Positions 1-10,254 of a DNA stretch of 64,000 nucleotides are shown piece after piece (the first letter of the stretch is position 1; each line of letters starts with the position of its first letter). The position numbers and the translations under genes are program-made. The stretch spans positions 51,046,052-51,110,051 of the forward strand of contig NC_092635.1 of the NCBI RefSeq assembly GCF_039555335.1, written 5' to 3'. The notes beneath the pieces were generated by a model. It saw nothing but the letters and a program-made list of their open reading frames with translations, ran no database searches and had not been told where the DNA came from. The stretch comes from Amphiura filiformis. Its lineage: Eukaryota > Echinodermata > Ophiuroidea > Amphilepidida > Amphiuridae.

Positions 1-1068
1 ACCCACCAAATATATATCTGTCGAGTTCAACAAAATTCAACTCCCACAAATATATTTCCGGTGAATACTTTTTTCATTGGCTGATATCCGCTTGAGATCG
101 GTATCATCAAAGTAGTATTGCTCTCATTTCATGATTCATTGAGCAATCAATTTTGGCATTCGACCGAAATACGCGTCAAAAGATAAAAAGTCTCGTTCCG
201 AACTTGTGTAGGCCTACATTGCTAGGGCCTAAGTGTGTTTTAATGCCTGATTCACAAATTATAGAAATAAACAAGAACTTATTTTAAAAGAACACGCAAT
301 GATAGGGTACCAACCCTCGTGGTTTTGGTTGTTCTGCATAGTTTATGAAGAGATTCATTGCAAAGCGCTACATATCCATTCCTACATATCACTTATTTTG
401 CCCTCTTAATTATTAATTATAATTATGAATTTGACTGATAACAACGCATTACATCTTTATTCGGCCCAAAATAACAAAAATGGGTGAACTTCCATGGCAA
501 ACGCATTTTTATATCAATAACCAATGATTTACCACCCCGGACCCTCACACGTCCTCTGCCAGGGGCAGATGCATATGGGGACCTAGAACTGGGGCCAAAC
601 ATTATTTATGTAAAACCGGGGTGGAGGCATAAATCTGAATTTGGAGTTAGACTTTTTTCTGCATCAGTCGATTTAAATAGAGCTACGTTAATATGGAAAC
701 ATTCACTTGTACATTTAGGTTATGTTTGTAAGCCTAAATATCATATTATTTGCATAAAACATTACTAATCATATAAAAATGGGTACTCTTATACCGCACT
801 AATACGGGGGCACACCACTAAATCAATGCGCCATTTGTGTAACCCTAATGAGTTCCGGTAAAATACAGAAACTATTTGAGGTATTTTGGGCTGGTCTTTA
901 GACTTATTAATCAAAAAGAGTGGCGAATTATAGCTTAAATAAAAGTGGAAAGCCTATACATAAATTTGAGTCACCAAAAAGTAGCATTTTATAATTATTG
1001 AGAAAATAGGTCCGCGAATTAAAAATGGCAGAATCGGGTTTGCAGTCTTGAGACTGAGAGCATGTCAA
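1..1068. other. Intergenic, no gene seen
   Basis: AT-rich DNA with no reading frame that resembles a protein family. A frame open from about 484 to 768 has no recognisable domain, and I regard it as chance. Confidence 0.5.
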
Positions 1069-1290
1069 AAACAGTGATATTTACTTCGAGGACTGTTATA
1101 ATATGTGAAAAATATCACATTCTAATAATTTGTCATAAAATTTGTATTATATCGTGAATTTCAAAAAATGAAAATTATTTGATATCAGAAAGACATTCTT
1201 CGTATTCATAATGTAATTCGATATGTCTGATGTGCTCTCATGTCCCACAAAAATACTGTCGAAACGCTCAAAACGCTCATTCCAGATCCT
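1069..1290. repeat. Half copy of palindromic family A element
   Basis: This matches the right arm of the complete family A copies at 5938-6596 and 58079-58737: the ATTTACTTCGAGGACTGTTA start, the GATATCAGAAAGACATTC block and the TGTCCCACAAAAATACTGTC block. It ends at a TTAA (1291-1294), the same terminus as the full copies. The left arm is missing. Confidence 0.7.
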
Positions 1291-1517
1291 TTAATTTTCA
1301 TTGGGGATTTTTGAAATCATCGTTCATCGAACGATATTCAGGTGACCTCGAGCCTTTCATATAAATCAATAGTATCTCGCTATCAGTTGCGCGATATTTA
1401 ATCCGGTTCAACTCATATTTTATTCGTTGCCGTATATATTTTGACGTCACAAAAAGTATTCGAAGCCGAATATTCGTCTTCGAATATGCACTATGAACCG
1501 ACCCTTACAATAGTGAC

Positions 1518-1572
1518 CCCTTTTGTAATGTCGAATGCAAATATTTCGATGGTCTATATTTTTTCACAGGTG
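1518..1572 (+). repeat. Direct repeat, copy 1 (partner at 2823-2877)
   Basis: About 55 bases containing GCAAATATTTCGATGGTCTA recur almost unchanged at 2823-2877, about 1.3 kb away in the same orientation. No coding sequence lies between them. The pair may mark a local duplication or the edges of an unrecognised element. Confidence 0.6.
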
Positions 1573-1889
1573 AATTAATCTGAATGAGTCTTACTTTTGA
1601 CGAAGTCTGTCGTATATAGGTGGCGTACTTTCATATCACCGTCAACTTGACATGTTTGAAGACTATTTACCAGACATGTGTAATAAAAATTCCCTTAAAA
1701 AGGAATGGGGCGCCCAATGGGAGCTATGATATTGATAATGATGTGCTGAAATCCGGGGGGCACTCCCACTTTGGACGTGACGCGTATCCCCTTTTCACCA
1801 TCGCTGTCACCCAAAGACCCCATTGCCAGCACATGCTCTGTCACCCAATGACCCCATATCATAATGGGTCGTTTATCCTTACGCCACTG

Positions 1890-2200
1890 CCCCCCCCCCC
1901 CCCACACACACGCTAGTCTCTCCCCGAGTCCCTCATGTAATATTGCCATTGAGATATTCGTTGTCCTGTTTTTAAACAGACAAAGCTACCGGTATACTGT
2001 TGCCCCTCCCCCCCTCTCGATCCGTGCCTGTGTCTTAGTAGGTTTGTGCCCCTCCCAGAAGCTGAAGAAAATTGCAATTTTGTAACTTAATTTGCACGAT
2101 TTAGCCCCTACCTTTTGATGAAAAATTGATTCCTCTTTTTCTCTTTCTTTTCTCTCTCACCCCCGTCTCTCTCTCCCTTTCTCCACCTCTTTCTGTCTCT

Positions 2201-2233
<33 letters not shown>

Positions 2234-2460
2234 TTGCGATTCATACCCCGGGGTGATGCAGCCACCAAAGCAGCTCCACCCCCCCGCATGAACTGTTATC
2301 AATCTACTCCACTCTCGAGCCCTCCTCTCCCCATTATTTCCTTTGCACTTCCAATGCTCTCTCAAATCTGTTTCTCTTTCTCCTCTCCTATCCCCCCCCC
2401 CCACCCCACCACACACACACCTTCTCTCTTTCCCCCTCTATCTTCTAATTCATTTTCCAG
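1890..2460 (+). repeat. Pyrimidine-rich low-complexity tract
   Basis: Poly-C runs, (CT)n and (TC)n stretches and CCCTCTCTCTC patterns dominate the plus strand. Long open frames on both strands across this tract are compositional artefacts. Confidence 0.85.
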
Positions 2461-2507
2461 TAAAAATTGTTTCAATAAAAATCACTAGCCTATATCGGAA
2501 GTCATAA

Positions 2508-2745
2508 GGGGAGAAACCAAAAGATCGACGACGTCCTATAAACGTAACTAGTTTCGTTTCTCAGCCGACCCCCTCCCTCCCTGCCAGAAACGTAATAATG
2601 AAATGTTGACAATTTAGACATAATAATTATAATGACACATTCTTCAGACCGATGTTTTGTACAAACGTAATCGAGTATTTTTACCCCTCCCCTAAACGAA
2701 ACTAGTTTCGTTTATAGGACGTCATCGATCTTTTGGTTTGTTCCC
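2508..2745. mobile_element. PIF/Harbinger-like MITE
   Basis: Inverted arms of about 50 bp begin GGGGAGAAACCAAAAGATCG on the left and GGGAACAAACCAAAAGATCG on the right (reverse complement). The element is flanked on both sides by TAA (2505-2507 and 2746-2748). A 3-bp TWA duplication with ends starting GG is the known pattern of PIF/Harbinger elements. The element is 238 bp and has no coding capacity. Confidence 0.75.
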
Positions 2746-2822
2746 TAATGGCCTTCCATCGATTGTCGTATATACATTCGATCATAACATGAATCGATTT
2801 TGTTTATAACACCTGCGTGGGC

Positions 2823-2877
2823 GCCTTTGTAATGTGGAATGCAAATATTTCGATGGTCTATATATTTTCACAGTGAA
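2823..2877 (+). repeat. Direct repeat, copy 2 (partner at 1518-1572)
   Basis: Second copy of the roughly 55-bp block described at 1518-1572. Confidence 0.6.
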
Positions 2878-4195
2878 ATCAGCTTAGGCTTATTTCGTAG
2901 TCTCTTGTCAATGCTTTCAAACTAAATCAATGCTTTCAAATGTAGACTGCTTTGTTCGACTTCTCTGCTCGTGAATATTGCACTGCGAAATTTAAACATT
3001 TCTTTTGTATACTTAGATCAGGTAACTCGAAAATCCTGTAATTTTATTTGTCACACCACTTATAAGAAACTGAAACCAAAACCGAAACTACCTGCCACAA
3101 ATGTTTAGTTTTAAACAAAAGGTAGAAACAATGAGTTCGATATCTTGTGATTCAAGTGGTTAGGCAGGACAATAGGAAACCACGTGACCAAAACCAAAAC
3201 CAAAACTAAAACTATATATTTGAAATGAGGCATTGTACATGTTCAAGGTGTGTGGCAGGTCAATATTTTGTAGCCATTGGTTGGTTGGTTATTAATCAAT
3301 GCTTGTGGTCATTATTACGTTAATGAGAGGTTAACAGTTTTGATATCCAAAAAGGACATTGACACTTTTGAGTACACAATTGATGTAAATGAGATGTTAA
3401 CAGTCTTGATCTCTAAAAAGGTCATTGACCCTTTTGAGTACCCTTTTGAATAGATATTATTGACATTGATTTATTGTCAGCTTGACAAATAATAAATCGG
3501 GGGGTATGTCTGGAGGTGTCCCTGAATTGATGCAGGGACCGGCGTATGAGACAAAAAAATAGTGTACGATTGAAAATTAGAAAAATATGGCAACCTTATT
3601 TTGGTTCGAAAGGCCCTGCCAGTGCTTTTGAAACTACTTAAAGGCCCATTCAGTGATTTGCTCATCCGGATGATCGTAAAAATCATCAAAATTCAGAATT
3701 TGGTACATTTGTCATTTTCATAGATGTGCTAACATAGCCTGTGAGTGGCTCAGCCAAAAGCCGTGTATTTAAGACAAAATAAGACAATTTATACGAATCT
3801 GTAATTTATAGACAGTATCTAAATTAGCTACATGTATTTGAATGGGGCCTTGCAAAAATTGCCTTCCCCCTCTCGGCCTGTCAAAAAATTACCCCTTTGA
3901 ACATGCGAACTGTAGTGTTTTTCTAAGCCTTTTTAAAGCGTGTTATTTAAAAGGTGCCCTGTAAATGTGTGCCAAAATGGCTTGCCCCTCCCCCTCTTGG
4001 CCTGCCAATCATTGCTTGCCCTCCCTCTCGGCTTTCCAAAAAATCTTTATAAATCTATACACTAGTCCTGTCTGCTGCCTTAAATTACCCCGGGTGGACC
4101 GTTGCAACGATGTGGCACTTGCTAGTTTAACAAGCTGATTTTGTTCGTTTGTTAGTTAGTCTGCAACAAGATGATTTTTCCAATTTGTCATCTTC
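2878..4195. other. Intergenic, no gene; 66-bp tandem duplication inside
   Basis: Within this stretch a 66-bp unit is duplicated head to tail at about 3318-3383 and 3384-3450 (GTTAACAGTTTTGATATCCA versus GTTAACAGTCTTGATCTCTA). A CCCTCTCGGCCTGCCAA-like motif recurs three times at 3856-4046. No gene is seen. Confidence 0.55.
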
Positions 4196-4300
4196 CAAGA
4201 GAGAACTACACCAGGAGTGCTCATCTTAAGAAGGGTGAAATTAGACTCGGAAGATGACCGCGCTGGTGATCTACCAATGAACTACCCCTCCAACTGATAG
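4196..4300 (-). repeat. tRNA-related (SINE-like) fragment, copy 1
   Basis: On the minus strand GTAGTTCATTGGTAGATCAC resembles a tRNA A-box region. A related segment recurs at 4869-4945 (GTAATTCATTGGTAGAGCAC), with a shared flank reading GGAGTGCTCATC on the plus strand. No matching acceptor arm or clear B box was found, so this is at most a SINE fragment. Confidence 0.4.
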
Positions 4301-4521
4301 TAAGACTAGGTTCCTGTGTCCAGTCATTGTCCGTAATGACATTGCACATCCCAGTTCCAGCTGTTCAAGCTCTCCTCAGCTGATCTAGCTCAAGGGTCTG
4401 CTGGGTAATATAGGGGCATTGACTTAGCACGCTGGATTACGCCACTCATACCAGCTGTTCCTAGCCTGAAAGTAGGATGGAGTGCCCAATCTCTGATGAT
4501 GGTTTAATTAAATCTATCTCT

Positions 4522-4806
4522 GAGGAAAGCGGGATGGTTGGATCCTTAAAACCGGTTTAATCCTCCAGAGTCTGGTCCTAAGTCCAGAGACCTCAGAGAT
4601 TCCCGCTTCGTGGACACAACGTCTGAGGATGTCCTTTTGAGCTCGCTACACTTGAGCTTGTGTGTACGCTGGTGCTCGGGATCATTTCGGCCGATGGAGT
4701 TCATGTCAGCACTGGAATTATGCTATGAGGGAAGCGGGATGGTTGGATCTTTAAACCGGTTTAACCCACCAGAGTCTGGTCATAAGTCCGGAGACCTCAG
4801 AGAATT
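4522..4806 (+). repeat. 80-bp direct repeat pair
   Basis: The block starting GAGGAAAGCGGGATGGTTGG at 4522-4601 recurs at 4727-4806 with few changes (TCTTTAAACCGGTTTAACCC). The two units are separated by about 125 bp. No coding assignment is possible. Confidence 0.7.
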
Positions 4807-4868
4807 GATTGATGCCTACCCAAGACAAGGAGATATGCAGAAATACTTCCCAAGACACCTTCAAAGAG

Positions 4869-4945
4869 GCATTATAATGGAGTGCTCATCGGTATAAGGG
4901 TGAAATAAGGCTCCGAAGGTGACTGCGCTGGTGCTCTACCAATGA
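4869..4945 (-). repeat. tRNA-related (SINE-like) fragment, copy 2
   Basis: Second copy of the A-box-like segment at 4196-4300, in the same orientation. Confidence 0.4.
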
Positions 4946-5084
4946 ATTACTTCTTTGGCAGCTATTGCGCTTACCCACTTCTGGCACTGAGCAGTTGAAT
5001 TCTGCTCATAATAATAGTAACCGAAATGGTAACATGAGCTTTATTCCTTTTTTTATTTGAAACCAATCCTCTTTCATCCCACAG

Positions 5085-5430
5085 ACTGTAACAATGAAAA
5101 TTATACCATTGCAATTTCGCTTTTTAGAAAAACAATAAAAGAGATCATGGCAACAAATATGTTATATCATTGTTATGTTGAATCAGTAACATCTTGGTTA
5201 ACAGAAAAAAATACTTGGTTTCTTTATTCGCTCAGGCTCAGTTAGACCACTTTTGACATTTTCGCGCATATCAAGCTTGCATTGTGTGAAATTTATTTTC
5301 ATGATTAGCAATTGCATTTTTGCTTTTAAGAAAAAAAAATAAAAAGGGTTATGGCGTAAATGTGATATACAGTAGAATCAGTAATATCTTGGCTAACAGA
5401 AAAAAACTTGGTTTCTTTCGTAGTTCAGGG
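5085..5430 (+). repeat. Diverged tandem duplication, unit about 200 bp
   Basis: Segments at 5085-5245 and 5300-5430 share ordered blocks: a T-rich start, then AATCAGTAACATCTTGGTTA versus AATCAGTAATATCTTGGCTA, then ACTTGGTTTCTTT. The frame at 5057-5245 lies in this repeat and is not supported as a gene. Confidence 0.6.
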
Positions 5431-5444
5431 CTGTTGGTTCTAAA

Positions 5445-5840
5445 GCTGTGCTCAGTCTTAAGTAGGAGAGACAAAACAGTCTATTAAAGCTCGCTTTAAT
5501 CAGCACCGGAGAGGAACTTCTAACGAAAACCAGGACTCCGCTGTCTTCACCCACTCAAAACTCTCTGGCCACCAATTCAATACCGACGACATCATAATCT
5601 TTGACAAGGAGGAGAGGTGGTTTGAGAGGAGAGTGAAAGACGCCATCCGGGAGAGAGCTGAACAGCTAGCACTCAACAAGAAGGGGTTCTCCGTTTCTTG
5701 CTATCGCACGCCTAGGACTCCACCGTGAAACTAGTTCCTCGCCGATTACCATCACGTGACCAAGCCATCAGTCAAGTCTCTGCGCAGTCTGATGACGACC
5801 CGGTGAACAGGTCGCAACGTAACTAGAAAATCGTTGGTGA
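5445..5840 (+). mobile_element. Penelope-like element, 3' part (GIY-YIG end plus terminal region)
   Basis: An open stretch at 5465-5728 reads GETKQSIKARFNQHRRG, later HSKLSGHQFNTDD, and ends EERWFERRVKDAIRERAE and a short basic tail. This order, with a GET-x-R-like start, a GH-x-F/I and a final WF-x-RR-x-K-x-AI block, is the known C-terminal GIY-YIG endonuclease region of Penelope-like retroelements. About 60 bases after the stop lies CTGATGA (5789-5795), then a perfect 5-bp stem (CGACC 5796-5800, GGTCG 5810-5814). This resembles the hammerhead-type motif known from the terminal repeats of these elements. The element is 5'-truncated: no reverse transcriptase is present. Confidence 0.75.
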
Positions 5841-5937
5841 GTCTAGAATTTATTTTATAATATTATCAACTTTCATGCTTATTGTCAAAGATTTCAAAAA
5901 CAAAAGCCAAGAGCTTTCCTTTTTTTCTTTCACTTAA

Positions 5938-6596
5938 GGGATCTAAAATGAGCGTTTATTGCGTTTCGACAGTATTTTTTGTGGGACATGAGAGAACCTC
6001 AGACCTATCGAATTGTATTCTGAATACGAAGCATGTCTTTCTGATATCAAATAATTTTCATTTTTGAAAATCACAATATAATACAAATTTTATGACAAAT
6101 TATAAAAATTTGATATTTTTCAAATTTTGATATATAACAGTCCTCGAAGTAAATTATATAAATCTAATGATATATTCTTAAAGTGTATGTAGCAGGGAGG
6201 AAAAGCCGACGGTCAAATGAAAATTTTGACCTTTCATATTGAAGATATGGATTTTTTTCCCAAAAGGACCAATTTTTTTTTTGTGTTTTGGGACAAAAAA
6301 TCCATATCTTCAATACGAAAGGTCAAAATTTTCAATTGATCGTCGGCTTTTCATCCCACCTACACACACTTTAAGTATAAATCATCAGATTTATAAAGTT
6401 TACTTCAAGTACTGTTAAATATCAAAAATATCAATTTTAATGATTTGCCATAAAATGTGTATTAAATTGCGAATTTCAAAAATCAAAATTATTTGATATC
6501 AGAATGACATTCTTCGTATTCAGAATGCAATTCGATATGTCTGATGTGCTCCAATGTCCCAAAATAAATACTGTCTAAACGTTCATACCCCAGCCC
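5938..6596. mobile_element. Family A palindromic element, full length, TTAA-flanked
   Basis: The element is 659 bp with TTAA on both sides (5934-5937 and 6597-6600). The two halves are long inverted repeats of each other. The arms contain GACAGTATTT, GATATCAAATAATTTT and a strong central hairpin around GAAGATATGGATTTTTT. There is no coding capacity. TTAA duplication is known for piggyBac-like and Kolobok-like transposons, and I cannot choose between them. Another 659-bp copy lies at 58079-58737; partial copies are at 1069-1290, 21901-22381 and 26598-27028. Confidence 0.8.
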
Positions 6597-6711
6597 TTAA
6601 TTGAAATAGATAAATTTCAAATTTATAAATTAGAATACCACTTCAAATGCCCAATTGTTAAAAATTACACATCTTAAGAACACCGACCAGATGGTTCATG
6701 ATTCAACTTAA

Positions 6712-7932
6712 AGCCATATTATAACATTTGCTGTTGAAGACGCCCTCACTGATTTTTTAAAATTCATTTTTTACACGATTATATTGTACTTTATTAAAGG
6801 TCCGTAACCCGATCGACAGCATCATCCCCCCGATTTTTTTCATTGTTGATGAGGTTTTGTTATCACATAATAGATACTATTTTTCTCATTACTATCCTGA
6901 AATTTGACGCTCCAAGTCGATGTATTTCCGGAGAAATCATGAAACACAGCGGTTTTTACAGGTTACCAGTTTGTAAATACTAAAAATTACTCCGGAATTC
7001 TGGGGCAGGGAATTATGAACGATCATCAGTCTCCTCAACAGCTACTTTGGTTTCGCGTCATACACATTCTGTGAAAAAAGCGAACCACACTAACTGCTGA
7101 GGAGACTGTGCGCCGTATTTAATTATAGAACTTCCACGCTTCACGTAGTGGGCTGTTTAGCTCAATGATTAGCGCGTTTGTACTTACCCGAGAGGTACCC
7201 GGTTCTAAACCCGGTACCGGAAGGTTTTTTTTCTCTCCATTTTTAACCCAAACTTTTTAATATTCATTTGAAATGTACATATTGCAAGGGGAAATATATT
7301 TTGTTTCCTTTTTTTCTGAAACGGTACGAAAAAAACCAAATATTTTCCGTTGAATACGGCCCGGGCATTGTACGTCATACGAACGCGAATAAGCCCCGTT
7401 GTTGCTTGCCTGCCCAGAATGCAATTCACGTATACCAAGGTATTGGAATGCAAATTTGGCTATTTATTCACATTTACGCTGAAAATGCTCTCGTTTTTTC
7501 ACAAAGCAGCATAAAGGGGGCGATATTTGATATTATTATGTAATTTTAAAGACAATCCATATCCAAAACCAATAGGGTTACGCCCCTTTAAACCAATATA
7601 CTGTAGTTTTGTCAAAATCCAAGATTTTGAATAAAGCGCCGGAACCGGCGTCTTATTATTACGATGGAATTATTAGTCGAACACATACACGATGTTCATA
7701 ACACACAGTACGTACACGGCGTGCGGGACGGTGATCTACACAAAGGGTCGTACCATAACATGACCGAAGGAGTGGTACGTATTGGCGACATACGCGCTGG
7801 TAGTAAATTCCAATTTTCTTTGCTTTGCCGTAGTTGTTCGGTTCAAAAATAAAAGGGGGTATATCTGACAGTAAAAACTTACATTTTATGGCAAAGAAAT
7901 GCTAATCTATATGATAATGTTATAATATGGCT
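6712..7932. mobile_element. Family B element, TTAA-flanked, with a tRNA-like insert
   Basis: Perfect inverted ends AGCCATATTATAACATT are flanked by TTAA (6708-6711 and 7933-7936). The 1221-bp body contains a tRNA-like segment at 7148-7222 and no transposase that I recognise. A 394-bp internally deleted copy lies at 27050-27443, and an end fragment lies near 57614-57735. Frames open inside it (7205-7543, 7664-7852) carry no known domain. Confidence 0.75.
7148..7222 (+). repeat. tRNA-like segment (SINE head or tRNA fossil)
   Basis: TTAGCTCAATGATTAGCGCG fits an A box and GGTTCTAAACC fits a B box, at tRNA-like spacing. The acceptor ends (GGGCTGT and GTACCGG) do not pair and the T stem is irregular, so it is not a working tRNA gene. 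It sits inside the family B element. Confidence 0.55.
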
Positions 7933-7936
7933 TTAA

Positions 7937-10185
7937 TTCAGTCACTTTTTCTACACAACGACACGAAAGTGGTCCAAGCTGTTTTAGGACTATTTTACAC
8001 AATTGGCCATATTTTTGCTTGCAGACCATACTGCAGTTACTGTCCGTTTTCCTATACACAATACACAGTGCTCTTTCCCATTGACGCGTGACCTCTACAA
8101 ATAGCCCTACGTTAAAAGTATGGGGATATGACTAGTTAACGTCGCTGTGTGAAAAATAACCGGCCAATATTAAAAGTACTCTTCTAAACTTCTAGACAAT
8201 ATAGTTTTGTAACATGTCCTAAATTTTTAGCTAATTTAGGTGTTTGGAGAGGGTCGCACTTTTGTGTTTTAGTAAGGATATGTAAACGACAGATAACACC
8301 AAAAATATGAAGAAATTATTTCCAAACCGTGTTAAGTCAACAATCATTTTCAAGAATGCTGGTTTACAAAAAGCAGACCATTGTCTCATTTCGTGAACAA
8401 AGGTACACATACCATTGTTTCCTTTCGTTTCCTTTATAATCGGTTACCCAACTGAAGCTATAATACCAGCTTTATTGCGATATCGCACATGAAAACAGAC
8501 ACTTGTACACAACCAGAGAAGATCCGATTTAATCAGTTGAACTGTTTCAATGAGTGTTATCTTGGTTTAATAGCTTTTAATGGGGTTAAGTCCTGCAAAG
8601 GTCCAGATGAATTCTACTGTAGACATGACTGCATCATGCCACTGATTTTACTGAAACAAAGCTGAAGACTTTACCTTGATGACCAAGTAAAACTCAATAC
8701 AATCAATAAGTGACCTGTTTGCCTAAAACTATTTTATTTGTTACAACCTGCATGCAGTACCATTTTACACATCGCCCACTTCAGCAATATATCTGCTTTG
8801 CATTTCATAATCTTTCTTTGATTACTATGCTAATGATGTCATTGATTTAAAGAAGTAAATGTTATCCAAACGGTTACATTCCAAGCTATTTCAGCACACC
8901 ACATCAAAGCTCTCCTTTTTTAAAGGAATTTTATTTTACTTCCAAAACAAGAAGAGTCTTTCAAAAAGACACAGTTCACGGATCAGGTGTATAGTAACTT
9001 TCCATTTTCCATCTTACAATAAATTAGTGATTTGAGGCAAAATGATACCTACATCCTGACCCTGGCTTTTAACTCTCCAGCAGATACAAACTTCAAATCA
9101 TTTTAATATCACAATAGGCCTATTGAAATTCAATTATACCATGTAGGTGATTATACCATGCAGATTAGGGTTCCAATTAAGATAAGCAAACATTACTGCA
9201 TTTACTGGGTAGATATAACTAAATTTTGTGGTTGGAAGTACCTAATTGAGGTAATCGCCTGTATCTAAATATGCAGTGTATTTTTCATATATGCAGTAAT
9301 ATGCTCAGCCTTATCACAAAATAAACAATAGCATTGACCACCAATCAGTAAAGCCTATTATAATCATGTGATGGCTCAATCCAATAGCAAACATGCTTAG
9401 AAAAAAGGCAAAAAAATAGTCCTGGCTGTCATTGTCTCAATACAAGATTTATGTGCTAAAAAGTCCTTGTCATGTGGGGCAGGATTAGATAAAGGGGTAC
9501 AGACCTGGGTATGAGACTTTGGGAATTATTTCCTAGCCTCTTAATCACAGGGTTGATGTGCTACAATAGCTATTCAAGACACAGTGTATGTAAGGGATAA
9601 ACTGTGCATATGAGATATGGGTTCAAGTAGGGGAAATTAAACAAAAAAGGGTCATTCAATGTGGATCCAACAAAATGGGGTTCATTCAGTGTATGGGACT
9701 GCTAAAAATAATGCTAGCATGATTAATGGGAATAATTGGTATTTAGATTCCTGATCCCAGTGCAAGGTTCCGAAGTAAATGTTTGTTTTGTCAAATTGAA
9801 TTTGCAGAAGCTTGCAGAGTACATACGGTATCATGTATGTAATACTGTGTCAGCTTTTTGTAGACGTCAGTGGTTTTCGTTTGGAAAACCCCGAACAATA
9901 ATTATATTAACCTTGTTTAGGACTTTGAACCACAAAACGTATACAACATTGACCTGGCAATACTAACTAGTAGTTGTTAGCTAGCCAAGTTAATCAGTGA
10001 GTGTAAACTGACGATATAATTGTGTTGTGTTAGGTCCAATGCTATCATTAGTAGACAGCACATGGTAATAGGCTATGAATATCTTCTTTGCACGTTTATT
10101 GTTCGGCTCTGCTGGGTCACACCATCGCCACCGTTCATCGTATGCTGTCTATAATAGACTCAACGTTTTGTACATTTTCTTATAG
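7937..10185. other. Intergenic and 5' flank of the ALDH gene, nothing recognised
   Basis: AT-rich DNA without repeats or coding motifs that I could identify. The ALDH promoter and any non-coding first exon should lie here, because the first coding exon is preceded by a splice acceptor, but I could not locate a convincing TATA box or donor. Confidence 0.45.
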
Positions 10186-10224
10186 CTCCGTCACTTCGAA
10201 GAGGAAGTAGGAATAAAATCAGAC

Positions 10225-10254
10225 ATGACAGTTCCAGAAGTCAAATACACACAG
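10225..10254 (+). CDS. ALDH1A: ALDH coding exon 1
   Basis: Encodes [10 protein letters not shown] and ends at donor gtacga, phase 0. The exon probably begins at 10186 after a TATAG acceptor. In-frame codons LRHFEEEVGIKSD precede the ATG, so translation could begin in an unseen upstream exon. I chose ATG 10225 as the first in-frame methionine. Confidence 0.8.

Noticed and set aside
2101-2488. Overlapping open frames on both strands
   Set aside because: They follow from (CT)n and poly-C low-complexity sequence; the predicted proteins are only S/P/L or R/E/G runs.
1518-2877. Direct repeat pair as a pair of long terminal repeats
   Set aside because: The repeats are only about 55 bp, and nothing between them resembles a retroelement gene, primer site or polypurine tract.
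7148-7222. Functional tRNA gene
   Set aside because: A and B boxes are present but the acceptor arms do not pair and the T stem is irregular.
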